From Mesorhizobium sp. M4B.F.Ca.ET.203.01.1.1 (GTDB taxonomy: Bacteria; Pseudomonadota; Alphaproteobacteria; Rhizobiales; Rhizobiaceae), in contig NZ_SRUO01000001.1 of NCBI RefSeq assembly GCF_004791025.1, positions 434,001 to 498,000 on the forward strand: 64,000 nt of DNA. The letters run 5' to 3'. Both the position numbers and the translations under genes were made by a program. Shown here piece by piece: positions 25,755-34,483 of the stretch (positions are counted from its first letter, which is position 1; each line of letters begins with the position of its first letter). The notes under the pieces were generated by a model. That model worked only from the letters and a program-made list of their open reading frames with translations. It was not told where the DNA came from and did no database searches.

Positions 25755-26054
25755 ATGACCTGGGATCCGGCGGATCAAGACCGCGTAACCGCCACCAGCG
25801 ATGCGGTGGCTTGCGAATTCGGCAGCGGACTGGCGTTGCTCAACCTGAAATCCAACATCTACTACAGCCTGAACAGCGTCGGCGCCTATATCTGGGAACT
25901 GATCCAGGAACCGCGGCCGATCGCCGACATCCGCACCGCGGTGCAGACGCGCTACGACGTCGATCCGGAGCGCTGCAAGGCCGATGTCGACGGGTTGTTG
26001 AAAGGCCTGGCCGAGGCAGGGCTTGCGAGGCTGCACCATGAGGAACTTGTCTAG
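25755..26054 (+). CDS. Lasso peptide B1 protein: PqqD-like leader-recognition element
   Basis: 99-residue PqqD/RRE-family protein. The sequence ALLNLKSNIYYSLNSVGAYIWELI is the typical RRE core (beta strands with Y-x-L-N then the W-x-x-I helix), followed by ADIRTAVQTRY and VDGLLKGLAEAGL. It should bind the leader of the 50-residue precursor and present it to the B2 protease, and probably the cyclase. A strong GGGAGG site sits 6 bases before the ATG. Its last 17 bases overlap the B2 gene, consistent with coupled translation. Confidence 0.92.
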   Translation: MTWDPADQDRVTATSDAVACEFGSGLALLNLKSNIYYSLNSVGAYIWELIQEPRPIADIRTAVQTRYDVDPERCKADVDGLLKGLAEAGLARLHHEELV

Positions 26055-26454
26055 GCTCCTCTCGCTGAGCGGCCCGCAGATGCTGTTTCTGGCGCGCTGC
26101 CTGCTGGTGGTCGCCGCCGCGCGGCTGGGGCTGACGCTGTTTTCCTTCAACCGTGTTCGGAGCCTGGTGACGCGGCTCGACGCGCGCGAGGCGGCCAGCG
26201 TCGCCGATCTGAGACACATCGCCTGGGGTGTCGCGGCGGCCGCTCGCCTTGTCCCCCACGCAAGCTGCCTCACCCAGGCGCTGGCGGGCCAATACCTTCT
26301 CGCCCGCAAGGGCAAGGCCTCGAACATACGCATCGGCATCGAGCAGAACACGGGCGCCGAGCTGAAAGCGCATGCCTGGCTGATGAGCGGCAACCACATC
26401 GTGCTGGGCGGCTCGCTTGCCGGGTTCGCCCATCTCGTCGACCACGGTCAGTAG
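26038..26454 (+). CDS. Lasso peptide B2 protein: transglutaminase-like leader protease
   Basis: 138-residue cysteine protease of the lasso B2 family (Transglut_core3). Cys77 lies in HASCLTQALAGQYLL and His112 in KAHAWLMSGN, the expected Cys and His of the catalytic triad. The usual downstream Asp is not obvious (residues after His112 read MSGNHIVLGG), so the third member may be replaced or supplied by another residue. It cleaves the leader after Gln26 of the precursor, working with B1. It starts within the end of B1 and ends 3 bases before the cyclase gene. Confidence 0.9.
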   Translation: MRNLSRLLSLSGPQMLFLARCLLVVAAARLGLTLFSFNRVRSLVTRLDAREAASVADLRHIAWGVAAAARLVPHASCLTQALAGQYLLARKGKASNIRIGIEQNTGAELKAHAWLMSGNHIVLGGSLAGFAHLVDHGQ

Positions 26455-26457
26455 ACG

Positions 26458-28374
26458 ATGAGCGGCGTGGCCGGAATCCTGTCCAGGCGCAATGGCAAGC
26501 CCGCCACCGCGGCCGACATCCAGCAGATGCTGGCGCGCATGCGGCACCGCGCCCGCGACGGCGCGTCGTGGTGGTCCGACACGATTATCACGCTTGGCCA
26601 CGCCTGGCTGAACACGACGGGCGAGGGAGGACCGGGCCCGCTGACGATGGCCGGCGGCAGGCTGGCGATCACCGCCGACTGCCGGCTGGACAACCGCGAC
26701 GAATTGCTGGCCAGGCTCGGTATCCGGGACAGGTCGGTCGCCGACGCCACGCTGGTGATGCGCGCCTATCTCAACTGGGGCGAGGCCTGCCCCACCTATC
26801 TGCAAGGCGACTTCGCCTTCGCCATCTGGGACAGCGAACGCCAGGCGCTGTTTTGCGCTCGCGACCATTTCGGGGTCAAACCCTTCTACTATCATGCGAG
26901 CGACCGGCGGTTTGCCTTCGCGTCGGAGATCGGACCGCTCCTCGGCCTCGATGAGGTCGGCAGCCGCCTCAGCGAGCACCAGATTTCCGGCTTTCTCGCA
27001 GGGCTGCCGGATGATCCGCAATCCACGGCTTACACCGACATCTTCCGCTTGCCGGCCCGCCACAGCCTGACGGTGACGGACAGCCAGGTGGCGCTGCGCC
27101 GCTACTGGCAGATCGAGCCGTCGCGACGGCCGCTTCGATCGGATGCCGCCGAAGAATTCCGGCACCTGTTTTCGCAATCCGTCCGCAACCGCATGCGCGG
27201 CACCGATGCGGTTGGCGCGATGCTGAGCGGCGGCCTCGATTCCTCCTCGATCGCCTGCGTGGCCGGGCTGGAGAATACGGCGCGGAGAAAGCCGAAACTG
27301 CCGACCTTCTCGCTGATCTTCGAGAAGGGATCCTCGATGGACGAAAAGCCCTTCATCGACGCGGTGCTTGGCAAGCCGAGCCTCGACGGCACGTTGATGC
27401 CCGTGGGCAACTATGCGCCGTTCGCCGAGTTCGAACGCATCCTGGAGGAGCAGGAAGGCACCTTCCTGGCGCCCGGCCTGTCGCTGACCCGCAGCATCTA
27501 CCGGACCGCGGGCGCGAAGGGCATGAAAGTGCTGCTCGACGGTCATGGCGGCGACGAGGTGGTGTCGCAGGGCCACGGCCTTCTGCACGAACTGGCCATA
27601 GCCGGCAGGTGGATGGAGCTGTGGCGCGAATTGCGCGGCGCCTCCAACACCTATGGCGACGGCATGCTCGGCATGTACTTCAAATTCCTGACCGTCTACG
27701 GACCAGCCTGGCGGATCGCCAAACTGCGCGGGATGGCCAAGCGTATCGTCGGCAGGCTGCGGCGCGGGCCGGCGCCGGCGCCGCGCGGCTGGGGCGGCCT
27801 GGTCAATCCGGAGCTTGCGCGGCGCACCGAGCTTGCCGCGCGGTTCCACAGGGCCGGCTACATGCCGTCCAGCGTCAGCGCCAGCGAGGCGCTGACGCAT
27901 CGCTGGATCCTGTCGACGGGACTGGTGCCGCACGCCTTCGAGGTGCTCGACAAGGCGGCCGCCAATTTCGGCGTCGAGCCGCGCTATCCGTTCTGGGACA
28001 AGCCGCTGGTCGAGTTCTGCCTGGCGCTGCCGGGCGAGGAGAAGCTGAACCGGGGCTTTGGCCGCTACGTGCTGCGCCGCGCCATGGACGGCATCCTGCC
28101 GCCCGCTGTGCAGTGGCGACGCGACAAGATCGATTTCACGGCCAACCTGGTCAAGGGCATGGTCGGCAACCACCGCGACCTGCTGGACAGGGTGCTGGTG
28201 TCGGACGCCGGCCTGATCGCGCCCTATGTCAATCTGCCGGAGGTGACCGCCGCCTATGCCCGCATCCTGCGGCGGCCGGACGAGGCGGAGCCGCTGGACG
28301 TGCAATATGTCTGGCGCTCGACCTCGCTGTCGCTCTGGCTGCGTCAGGTCAAACTCGGCGGGAGCCACGCATGA
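26458..28374 (+). CDS. Lasso peptide cyclase (C protein), asparagine synthetase-like
   Basis: 638-residue asparagine-synthetase B homolog that adenylates the Asp side chain and forms the isopeptide bond with the core N-terminus. The N-terminal class II amidotransferase domain starts MSGVAGI, with Ser in place of the catalytic Cys2, so it should not use glutamine. The synthetase domain has the pyrophosphate loop SGGLDSS (257-263) and DGHGGDE (361-367). The target here would be Asp35 of the precursor. It is followed by the kinase gene with a four-base ATGA overlap. Confidence 0.92.
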   Translation: MSGVAGILSRRNGKPATAADIQQMLARMRHRARDGASWWSDTIITLGHAWLNTTGEGGPGPLTMAGGRLAITADCRLDNRDELLARLGIRDRSVADATLVMRAYLNWGEACPTYLQGDFAFAIWDSERQALFCARDHFGVKPFYYHASDRRFAFASEIGPLLGLDEVGSRLSEHQISGFLAGLPDDPQSTAYTDIFRLPARHSLTVTDSQVALRRYWQIEPSRRPLRSDAAEEFRHLFSQSVRNRMRGTDAVGAMLSGGLDSSSIACVAGLENTARRKPKLPTFSLIFEKGSSMDEKPFIDAVLGKPSLDGTLMPVGNYAPFAEFERILEEQEGTFLAPGLSLTRSIYRTAGAKGMKVLLDGHGGDEVVSQGHGLLHELAIAGRWMELWRELRGASNTYGDGMLGMYFKFLTVYGPAWRIAKLRGMAKRIVGRLRRGPAPAPRGWGGLVNPELARRTELAARFHRAGYMPSSVSASEALTHRWILSTGLVPHAFEVLDKAAANFGVEPRYPFWDKPLVEFCLALPGEEKLNRGFGRYVLRRAMDGILPPAVQWRRDKIDFTANLVKGMVGNHRDLLDRVLVSDAGLIAPYVNLPEVTAAYARILRRPDEAEPLDVQYVWRSTSLSLWLRQVKLGGSHA

Positions 28375-29363
28375 TGTCGTTCAACGGTTCGCTTGCGCCC
28401 GATCTTCGACAGGACCCGGCCCGGCCGGCGGCCGAGAGCAGCCGGGAGCGCCGCTTCTACCGCGCCTATGGGCTGACGATCAGTTCGGAGGTGGCCTTGC
28501 CCGAGCTGGAGGCAACGGCGCCGGCAGCCGCCGACGTGGTGATCGCGGTCGGCCCGATCGACTATCCAAAACCCCGCTCCGAGGCCGGAACCGCCTTCCG
28601 CTTCGAGCCTTCGCGCCAGTATCTGGCCTGGGACGCGGTTGGCGCCTTCCTGGTCAGCGATGCCCGCCGCATCGACATCGAGCCGGCGCCCGGCATTGAC
28701 GACCAGCTGATCGCCTTCCCGCTGCTGGGACCGGTCATGGCGCTGCTGCTGCATCAGCGCGGCCTGCTCGTGCTGCACGCCAGCGCGATCGCCGTCGGCG
28801 GCAGCAGCGCGATCTTCATGGGCGACAAGGGCGCCGGCAAGTCGACCACCGCCGGCGCCATGATCAGCGCCGGACACGGGCTGCTGACTGACGATGTCGT
28901 GGCGCTGGACCTCTCCAGGCCGGACGAACCGGTGATCGTTCCCGGCTTTCCGCAGCTGAAGCTCGCCGCCGATGCCGCCGCCGCCATCCCGATCCGGCAA
29001 GCGGAAGTGCGTCCGCAAGCGCATCCGGCGATCGACAAGGCGCAGCATCGCCTGCATGGCGGATTTGCCGGCGACGCGGTTTTGGCAACGCGGATCTACA
29101 TCCTGCAGCGCGGCGACAAGGCCGCGGCCTCGCGCCTGCCCGGGCCAGGCGCCCTGTCGGCGATCATCAAATTCTCCTACGTGACGCGCTTCGGCCGCGC
29201 GGCGCTGGTCGGCGACTTCGCCGCCACGCATCTGCGCCAATGCGCGGCGCTCGCCAGCCAGATCGGCGTATACCGCCTCGAAGTGCCGACCGGGTTGGAG
29301 CGCATCGGCGAGGCCGTCGCCCTGATCGAGCGCGACCTGGCGGTCGGCGACGGGTCCCGGTGA
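28371..29363 (+). CDS. HprK-like kinase (predicted lasso peptide Ser kinase)
   Basis: 330-residue protein related to the C-terminal domain of HPr kinase/phosphorylase. Walker A is GDKGAGKST (151-159), LHASAI (His136) and TDDVVAL (Asp174/175) fill the positions seen in peptide-modifying HprK homologs. There is no PTS gene nearby. Characterised relatives in lasso clusters phosphorylate the side chain of a C-terminal serine of the precursor; the precursor here ends in Ser50, a fitting substrate. The N-terminal ~110 residues are a poorly conserved extension. It overlaps the cyclase stop (ATGA) and the ABC transporter start (GTGA). Confidence 0.85.
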   Translation: MMSFNGSLAPDLRQDPARPAAESSRERRFYRAYGLTISSEVALPELEATAPAAADVVIAVGPIDYPKPRSEAGTAFRFEPSRQYLAWDAVGAFLVSDARRIDIEPAPGIDDQLIAFPLLGPVMALLLHQRGLLVLHASAIAVGGSSAIFMGDKGAGKSTTAGAMISAGHGLLTDDVVALDLSRPDEPVIVPGFPQLKLAADAAAAIPIRQAEVRPQAHPAIDKAQHRLHGGFAGDAVLATRIYILQRGDKAAASRLPGPGALSAIIKFSYVTRFGRAALVGDFAATHLRQCAALASQIGVYRLEVPTGLERIGEAVALIERDLAVGDGSR

Positions 29364-31222
29364 GGCGCGCCGTGGCTTCGATCCTTCGCCTGTCGCTGTT
29401 TCGGGATATCGCCGGCTTCGGCGCCGTCATGGCCGGCATCGGCGGGCGTCGGACATGGATCGCGCTCGCCTTCCTCGTCCTCGGCAGCCTGACCGAAGGC
29501 GTCTCGATCCTGCTGCTCATCCCGTTGCTGCATCTGATCGGCAAATCCGACCAGGATTTCGCCATCAGGCTGCCCGACAATGCGTTGCTGCACTGGCTGG
29601 CGCCTGGCGGGACGCTTGGGCTGGCGACGGTGCTTTGCCTGCTCGTCGGCCTCGTCGCGCTGCAGGCGGGCTTCAACCGCTTCAAGTCCGTTTACATGGC
29701 GCGGCTGCTCTACGACTTCGTCAACCGACTGCGCATGGATCTGTTCGAGGCCATCGGCAGGGCGCGCTGGGGCATCTTCGCGCGCACGCGCAGCTCCGAT
29801 CTCGACCACGCGCTGACCGGCGACATCGACCGCGTGCAGGCCGCCGCCTTCTCGCTGCTGATGCTGGCGCAGACCGCCGTGCTGCTGGCCGGTTATCTGG
29901 TGGTGTCGCTGTTCATATCGCCGGTGATGACCTCGTTCGCCATCGTCATCGGCGTGCTGATGTTCGTTGCGTTGCGGCCCTTCCGCTCGCGCGCGACGGC
30001 CTATGGCCGCGTGCTCACGGCCAATCGCCAGGACCAGTACCGCACGGTCTCGGAGTTCCTCGGCGGCATCAAGGTGGCCAAGAGCCTGAATGTCGAGGCG
30101 AGCTACTTCGCGCAGCTGCGCGCGACGCTGGAGAAGATGAAGGCCGACAACCTCAACTATGTGCGCAACAGCACGATCGGCACCGCTTTGTTCCAGGTGG
30201 CGAGCGTCATCGGCCTCAGCCTGTTCATCTACATCGCGCTCACCCGCTTCCACCTCTCGCTGGCCGAGATCGTCGTGCTGCTGCTGGTCTTCATGCGCAT
30301 CGCCCCGCGCTTCATGGACATGCAGACGCAGGCGCAGCAGCTGCTGATCAACCTGCCGGCCTACGCCTCGATGCAAGGCCTGCAGACGCGCTTCGACGCC
30401 GAGCGCGAGCCGGCGGGAAGCCAGAGCACGCAAGGCGCGAGGCTCAGCCTCGATGTCGGGCTCAACATACGCGATGTCTCGCTCGCCTATGGCGGCCTTG
30501 CCGATGCCGTGGAGGGCAAGGCGGTCGTCAGCGGCATCACCTTCGGCCTTCCCGCCGGCAAGGTCACCGCGCTGATCGGCCCCTCTGGGTCGGGCAAGAG
30601 TACGATCGCCGACATGCTGCTTGGCCTGCTCGAACCGTCGCAAGGCAAGATCCTCGCCGACGGTGTCGAGATCGGGCCCGGAAACCGCAGGCTTTGGCGC
30701 GACCAGGTGGCCTATGTGCCGCAGGACGTGTTCCTGCTGCACGATACGATCGCGGCGAACCTCCGGCTCGCCGCGCCGCAAGCCAGCGACGCGGAGCTGT
30801 GGACGGCGCTGCGCTCGGCGCATGCCGCCGATTTCGTCGAGCGGCTGGAGCAGCGCCTGGACACCGTGGTCGGCGACCGCGGCATCCGGCTCTCCGGCGG
30901 CGAGCGCCAGCGGATCGCGCTGGCGCGGGCATTGCTGCGCAAGCCGTCACTGCTCATCCTCGACGAGGCGACCAGCGCCCTCGACTGGCAGAATCAATCG
31001 CTGATCGCCAAATCGATCGACGGGCTGCGCGGCACGATGACGATCCTGACCATTGCGCACCGGCCTTCGATGATCGCTTTCGCCGATTGGGTCGTGGCCA
31101 TCGAGAACGGCCACATCGTCGAGGTCGGGCAGTATCAGCGCTTGAAGGCGAAATCCGGCAGCCGGCTGTCCAGGATGCTGTCGGGCGAGCAAGCGGAACG
31201 AGAGGTAGCCGACGCCGGCTGA
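29360..31222 (+). CDS. Lasso peptide ABC exporter (D protein), fused TMD-NBD
   Basis: 620-residue half transporter: about six transmembrane helices in residues ~20-320, then an ATPase domain with GPSGSGKST (Walker A), YVPQDVFLLHDT (Q-loop), LSGGERQRIALARALL (signature) and LLILDEATSALD (Walker B). It would work as a homodimer and export the mature peptide, giving the producer immunity. The GTG start at 29360 overlaps the kinase stop by four bases; upstream open codons belong to another frame of the kinase gene. It is the last gene of the six-gene lasso operon. Confidence 0.9.
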   Translation: MRRAVASILRLSLFRDIAGFGAVMAGIGGRRTWIALAFLVLGSLTEGVSILLLIPLLHLIGKSDQDFAIRLPDNALLHWLAPGGTLGLATVLCLLVGLVALQAGFNRFKSVYMARLLYDFVNRLRMDLFEAIGRARWGIFARTRSSDLDHALTGDIDRVQAAAFSLLMLAQTAVLLAGYLVVSLFISPVMTSFAIVIGVLMFVALRPFRSRATAYGRVLTANRQDQYRTVSEFLGGIKVAKSLNVEASYFAQLRATLEKMKADNLNYVRNSTIGTALFQVASVIGLSLFIYIALTRFHLSLAEIVVLLLVFMRIAPRFMDMQTQAQQLLINLPAYASMQGLQTRFDAEREPAGSQSTQGARLSLDVGLNIRDVSLAYGGLADAVEGKAVVSGITFGLPAGKVTALIGPSGSGKSTIADMLLGLLEPSQGKILADGVEIGPGNRRLWRDQVAYVPQDVFLLHDTIAANLRLAAPQASDAELWTALRSAHAADFVERLEQRLDTVVGDRGIRLSGGERQRIALARALLRKPSLLILDEATSALDWQNQSLIAKSIDGLRGTMTILTIAHRPSMIAFADWVVAIENGHIVEVGQYQRLKAKSGSRLSRMLSGEQAEREVADAG

Positions 31223-31260
31223 GGGCGCTCGGTCGGCCGTTGCTGCGGGACGCCGCATTG

Positions 31261-31330
31261 GAGCGGTTCAGCGTTTCATAGAATCGCCGGCCCGCTCTAC
31301 TCGCTACGCAATTTACCTGAAATTGTTCTA
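31261..31330. repeat. Palindromic intergenic element, degenerate copy
   Basis: GAGCGGTTCAGCG, TTTCATAGAA and CGCCGGCCCGCTC form an imperfect hairpin, followed by ACGCAATTTACCTGAAATTG. It matches the layout of the element at 4850-4944. It lies between the convergent transporter and exoX genes and its end includes the exoX stop codon. Confidence 0.5.
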
Positions 31331-31600
31331 GCGGATGCTGCGCCTGGCGCTGAACTTCTCCCCTTCGGCAGCCTTCGGTGCGCCCAGGCTTCTTTCAGCC
31401 TCGCGCATCCTGTCGGCCGTGGTCGGCACGCTCCTGGCAACCATGAGAAAGACCAGCACAAAATAGCCGGCCTGGATAATGGCGGCGCAGATCACGGCGC
31501 GCAGCACGATCGTGCCGAGCGAGGCGCCTTCGAAATAGGACCACGAGATCACGATCGCGAGGGCGAACAGCATCCCGAAGATGAATTTTGGCAGTGACAT
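31328..31600 (-). CDS. exoX: ExoX-like exopolysaccharide production repressor
   Basis: 90-residue membrane protein with two hydrophobic segments (about 5-22 and 30-55), in particular IVLRAVICAAIIQAGYFVLVFLMVA, followed by a charged tail. This matches the small ExoX/SyrA family (PF11089), which lowers EPS output after translation, probably by acting on ExoY. As in S. meliloti it lies beside exoY, here 607 bases away and divergent. I start it at ATG 31600; a longer open frame to 31735 lacks family features. Confidence 0.8.
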   Translation of the reverse strand: MSLPKFIFGMLFALAIVISWSYFEGASLGTIVLRAVICAAIIQAGYFVLVFLMVARSVPTTADRMREAERSLGAPKAAEGEKFSARRSIR

Positions 31601-32207
31601 CTCCGTCGATCCATCAACCGACGCGAGCATGCAAAAGTGACGGCTTACCCACCCGAGTATCTCCCCATGCGCCACGCGAGCTATTCCTGCTGCTCGCTTT
31701 CGACCGGTTGCTTCCGGCCTTCCCAACCTATCCAAACTCTAACAGGAACATTTTGCGACTCTATTAAGGCGGGGACGCGCGGGCAAGGCCAACGGCAAAT
31801 AATTTCGAATGGGTTTTCGGCTTCGACTCTGCCATGCTGCGTCGCACACGCAGGCTTCACAGCCGATTGCGAAAAGCGGATTATGCTGCAGTAGAATTTA
31901 CAATATTAATTAGTATTTTACTGGAATAACTTGCCCATGCGAGTGATTCGGAGGTGAGTTTAAGCGATCCCCTCTGCGACAAGGAACGATCCGCCCAAAA
32001 ATGGCCTCAAAAAGGCACTACATTTCCTGGTGTTGCTCATATCTTGTCACAAACGTGCCATAAAGGTGAATTTTTGGGCAGCGCACGTTTATTATTTAGT
32101 CAATTCATGACGTGACTATTTCATCGCGATGGGAAATTGTGTGTTGCGCTGCAGCATTTTTTTGATATCGTGCCGTAAACCATTCGTTCAACGTATGGAG
32201 TTGCGGC
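31601..32207. promoter_or_regulatory. exoX-exoY divergent intergenic region with TNTTGCRNTGCA motif
   Basis: 607 bases with no convincing gene; the AT-rich part (about 31880-32200) is unusual for this GC-rich window. At 32142-32157 the plus strand reads TGTTGCGCTGCAGCAT, ending 50 bases before exoY, matching the exoL site. GGAGTTG just upstream of ATG 32208 is the likely ribosome site. A weak half-match (TATGCTGCAGTAGAA, 31882-31896) faces exoX. Confidence 0.6.
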
Positions 32208-32885
32208 ATGAGGGATATTGCCAAGTCGGCCGATGCGGGTTTCTCGCATGCCGGCATTGATTTTCCGCCACCGATCGGCGGCCTGCTTAAGCGCAGTTTC
32301 GACATCGTCGGCTCATTGGCCGGGCTGGTGCTTCTCAGCCCGCTGTTCCTGATGGTCGCGATGCTCGTGAAGCTGTCCGACGGCGGGACTATCTTCTATG
32401 GCCACAAGCGCATCGGCCGCGGCGGCCGCATCTTCCCCTGCCTCAAGTTCCGCACCATGGTCCAGGACGGCGAGCGGGTGCTGGCCGCGCATCTTGCCGC
32501 CAATCCGGAGGCCAACGCCGAATGGATCGCGACGCGCAAGCTGAAGAACGACCCTCGCGTCACGCGTGTCGGCCAGGTGCTGAGGAAGCTCAGCCTCGAC
32601 GAGCTGCCGCAGATTATCAACATCCTGCAGGGCGACATGAGCCTGGTCGGACCGCGCCCGGTCGTGCGCGACGAACTGGAGATCTATGGCAGCGCGGCGG
32701 TCTACTATTTGAAGTCGCGTCCGGGACTTACCGGGCTGTGGCAGGTCAGCGGCCGCAACGACGTGTCCTATGACAGCCGCGTTGCCTTCGATCGGCACTA
32801 TGTCGAGAACTGGTCGCTGTTCGAGGACATTCGCATCATCTTCAAGACAGTGCCTGCAGTATGGATGTCACGCGGCAGCTACTGA
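32208..32885 (+). CDS. exoY: ExoY: initiating sugar-phosphate transferase (galactosyl type)
   Basis: 225-residue polyprenyl-phosphate hexose-1-phosphate transferase that starts each EPS repeat unit on undecaprenyl phosphate. There is one N-terminal membrane segment (36-55), then the conserved blocks LKFRTM, LSLDELPQ, GDMSLVGPRP and RPGLTGLWQVSGR. The short form without extra N-terminal helices is typical of ExoY, which uses UDP-galactose in S. meliloti; use of UDP-glucose is also possible. It is followed by exoF and is probably the target of ExoX. Confidence 0.93.
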   Translation: MRDIAKSADAGFSHAGIDFPPPIGGLLKRSFDIVGSLAGLVLLSPLFLMVAMLVKLSDGGTIFYGHKRIGRGGRIFPCLKFRTMVQDGERVLAAHLAANPEANAEWIATRKLKNDPRVTRVGQVLRKLSLDELPQIINILQGDMSLVGPRPVVRDELEIYGSAAVYYLKSRPGLTGLWQVSGRNDVSYDSRVAFDRHYVENWSLFEDIRIIFKTVPAVWMSRGSY

Positions 32886-33006
32886 GCCGCAAAGCCGGGC
32901 TCCGCAAGGAGCGCGGCACCTTCGATTGGGACGCCGTTTCGCATCGGATCGAGCGTCCGGCAGCAAGCTCATCGGGCGATGGGGCAAGCGGATCGGAAAC
33001 GTTCAG

Positions 33007-34278
33007 TTGAAAACAGACATATTCGGACTCCTTCGCGACAGCCGTCTGTCGCGCCCCATGATGCCGGCGCGGCTTGCTGTCGCCGGCCTTGCGCTTCTGC
33101 TTGCCGTCCCGGCGATCGCCGGCGACTACCAACTTGGACCGCAGGACAAGCTCAACATCCGCATCGCCGAATGGCAGACCGTGGAGGGCACCTTCCGCGA
33201 CTGGTCGGCCATCAACGGAGAGTATTCGGTCGGCCCCGCAGGAACGCTGTCGGTGCCGTTCGCGGGAGAATTGCCGGCCGTCGGCAAGACCACCGCCGAA
33301 ATCGCCGCGGCGATCAGCGAGACGCTGCAGCGTAAGCTTGCGCTTTCCGACAAGCCGGAAGCCTCGGTGGAAATGGTGCAGTTCCGGCCGTTCTACATTT
33401 CTGGCGAGGTGCAGAGCCCCGGGCAATTCCCGTACGTGCCGGAACTGACCGTATTGAAGGCGATCAGCGTCGCCGGCGGCATCCGCCGCAACGCGGAAAA
33501 TGGCCCGCAGCAGGATCGCGACCTGATCACCGCCAAGGGCAATTTCGACATCTACGACGACCAGCGGCTTCGGCTCGTCGTCAGGCGCGCCCGCATCGAC
33601 GCCGAGCTCGCCGACAAGACGACATTCGAGGCGCCGAAGGAAGTCGCCGACGATCCGAAGGTGGCGACGATCGTCGCCGACGAGATGGCGGTGCTGACCT
33701 CTGACCAGAAGAAGCTCAAGCTGAAGCTGCAGGCGCTGGACGATCTGAAGAACCTTCTGCAGAACGAGATCGAGTCGCTGCAGAAGAAGATCGTCAACCA
33801 GCAACGCCAGGTGGACCTCGCCAAGGAGCAGCTCGACAGCGTCGGCGCGCTGGCGCAGAAGGGCCTCGTCGTGCAGACGCGGGTGCTGAATTCGGAACAG
33901 ACCATCGCCGACCTGCAGGGGCAGATCCTGGACTACGAGACGGCGATCCTCACTGCCAAGCAGTCGATGAGCAAGGCGACGCAGGACGCCACCGACGCCG
34001 AAAACACGCTGAGATCGAGCCTCGCTTCCGACCGGCAGCAGGTCGAAACCGACCTGAAGGAAGCAGAACTCAGGGTCGGCATGCAAAAGGGCCTGATGAC
34101 CGTGGCCTCGGACCCCGCGACGCAGGCGGCCATGACCAACAGCGATCAGCCCGCGCTTCAGTATGTGCTGGTTCGGGTGGTCGACGGCAAGACGAGCGAG
34201 ATCGCGGCGACCGAGGAGACCCCGGTGCTGCCTGGAGACGTGATCAAGGTGAAGCTGGCGCCGATGACCAGCCAGTAA
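33007..34278 (+). CDS. exoF: ExoF: periplasmic polysaccharide export protein
   Basis: About 423 residues. After a signal sequence (LAVAGLALLLAVPAIAG) comes a Poly_export domain starting YQLGPQDKLNIRIAEWQ, then the SLBB-like FYISGEVQSPGQFPYVP, a long coiled coil (KLKLKLQALDDLKNLLQNEI onward) and a C-terminal domain. It links the inner-membrane ExoP/ExoQ machinery to the outer membrane. The start is uncertain: TTG 33007 has a GGAAA site at a fair distance and gives the length usual for ExoF, while ATG 33058 gives a tighter signal peptide but has no Shine-Dalgarno sequence. It is downstream of exoY by ~120 bases. Confidence 0.85.
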   Translation: MKTDIFGLLRDSRLSRPMMPARLAVAGLALLLAVPAIAGDYQLGPQDKLNIRIAEWQTVEGTFRDWSAINGEYSVGPAGTLSVPFAGELPAVGKTTAEIAAAISETLQRKLALSDKPEASVEMVQFRPFYISGEVQSPGQFPYVPELTVLKAISVAGGIRRNAENGPQQDRDLITAKGNFDIYDDQRLRLVVRRARIDAELADKTTFEAPKEVADDPKVATIVADEMAVLTSDQKKLKLKLQALDDLKNLLQNEIESLQKKIVNQQRQVDLAKEQLDSVGALAQKGLVVQTRVLNSEQTIADLQGQILDYETAILTAKQSMSKATQDATDAENTLRSSLASDRQQVETDLKEAELRVGMQKGLMTVASDPATQAAMTNSDQPALQYVLVRVVDGKTSEIAATEETPVLPGDVIKVKLAPMTSQ

Positions 34279-34326
34279 TGCATGCCGCCCAAAAGCGCGC
34301 AGCGATTTTGGGACAACGACATGCAT
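34278..34326. repeat. 49-base interrupted palindrome after exoF
   Basis: ATGCAT ends frame nested arms CCCAAAA (34288-34294) and TTTTGGG (34306-34312) around GCGCGCAGCGA. I recall near-identical elements in very many Mesorhizobium intergenic regions. It may also act as a terminator for exoY-exoF. The bases from here to 34483 contain no gene. Confidence 0.6.
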
Positions 34327-34483
34327 AGGAACAACACCTGAGGCGCGACGCGGCTCAGGTGTTCGGCAGGCCGGACGAGTGGGGCGCCGGCAAGAGTTGA
34401 AAAAGGCAGCATCGAGTGCCGCCCGGCGGGCGCAGGAGAGCCGCTGAAGAAGTCGCGGAGCGATCCGCTGATGAAGGCCACGA

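Noticed and set aside
25840-28368. 842-codon minus-strand open frame opposite the lasso cyclase and B genes
   Set aside because: Shadow frame; the plus strand carries clear lasso enzymes with coupled overlaps.
31637-31894. 85-codon plus-strand frame in the exoX-exoY gap
   Set aside because: Overlaps the exoX upstream region, has no ribosome site or recognisable sequence and a Cys/Ser-rich random composition.
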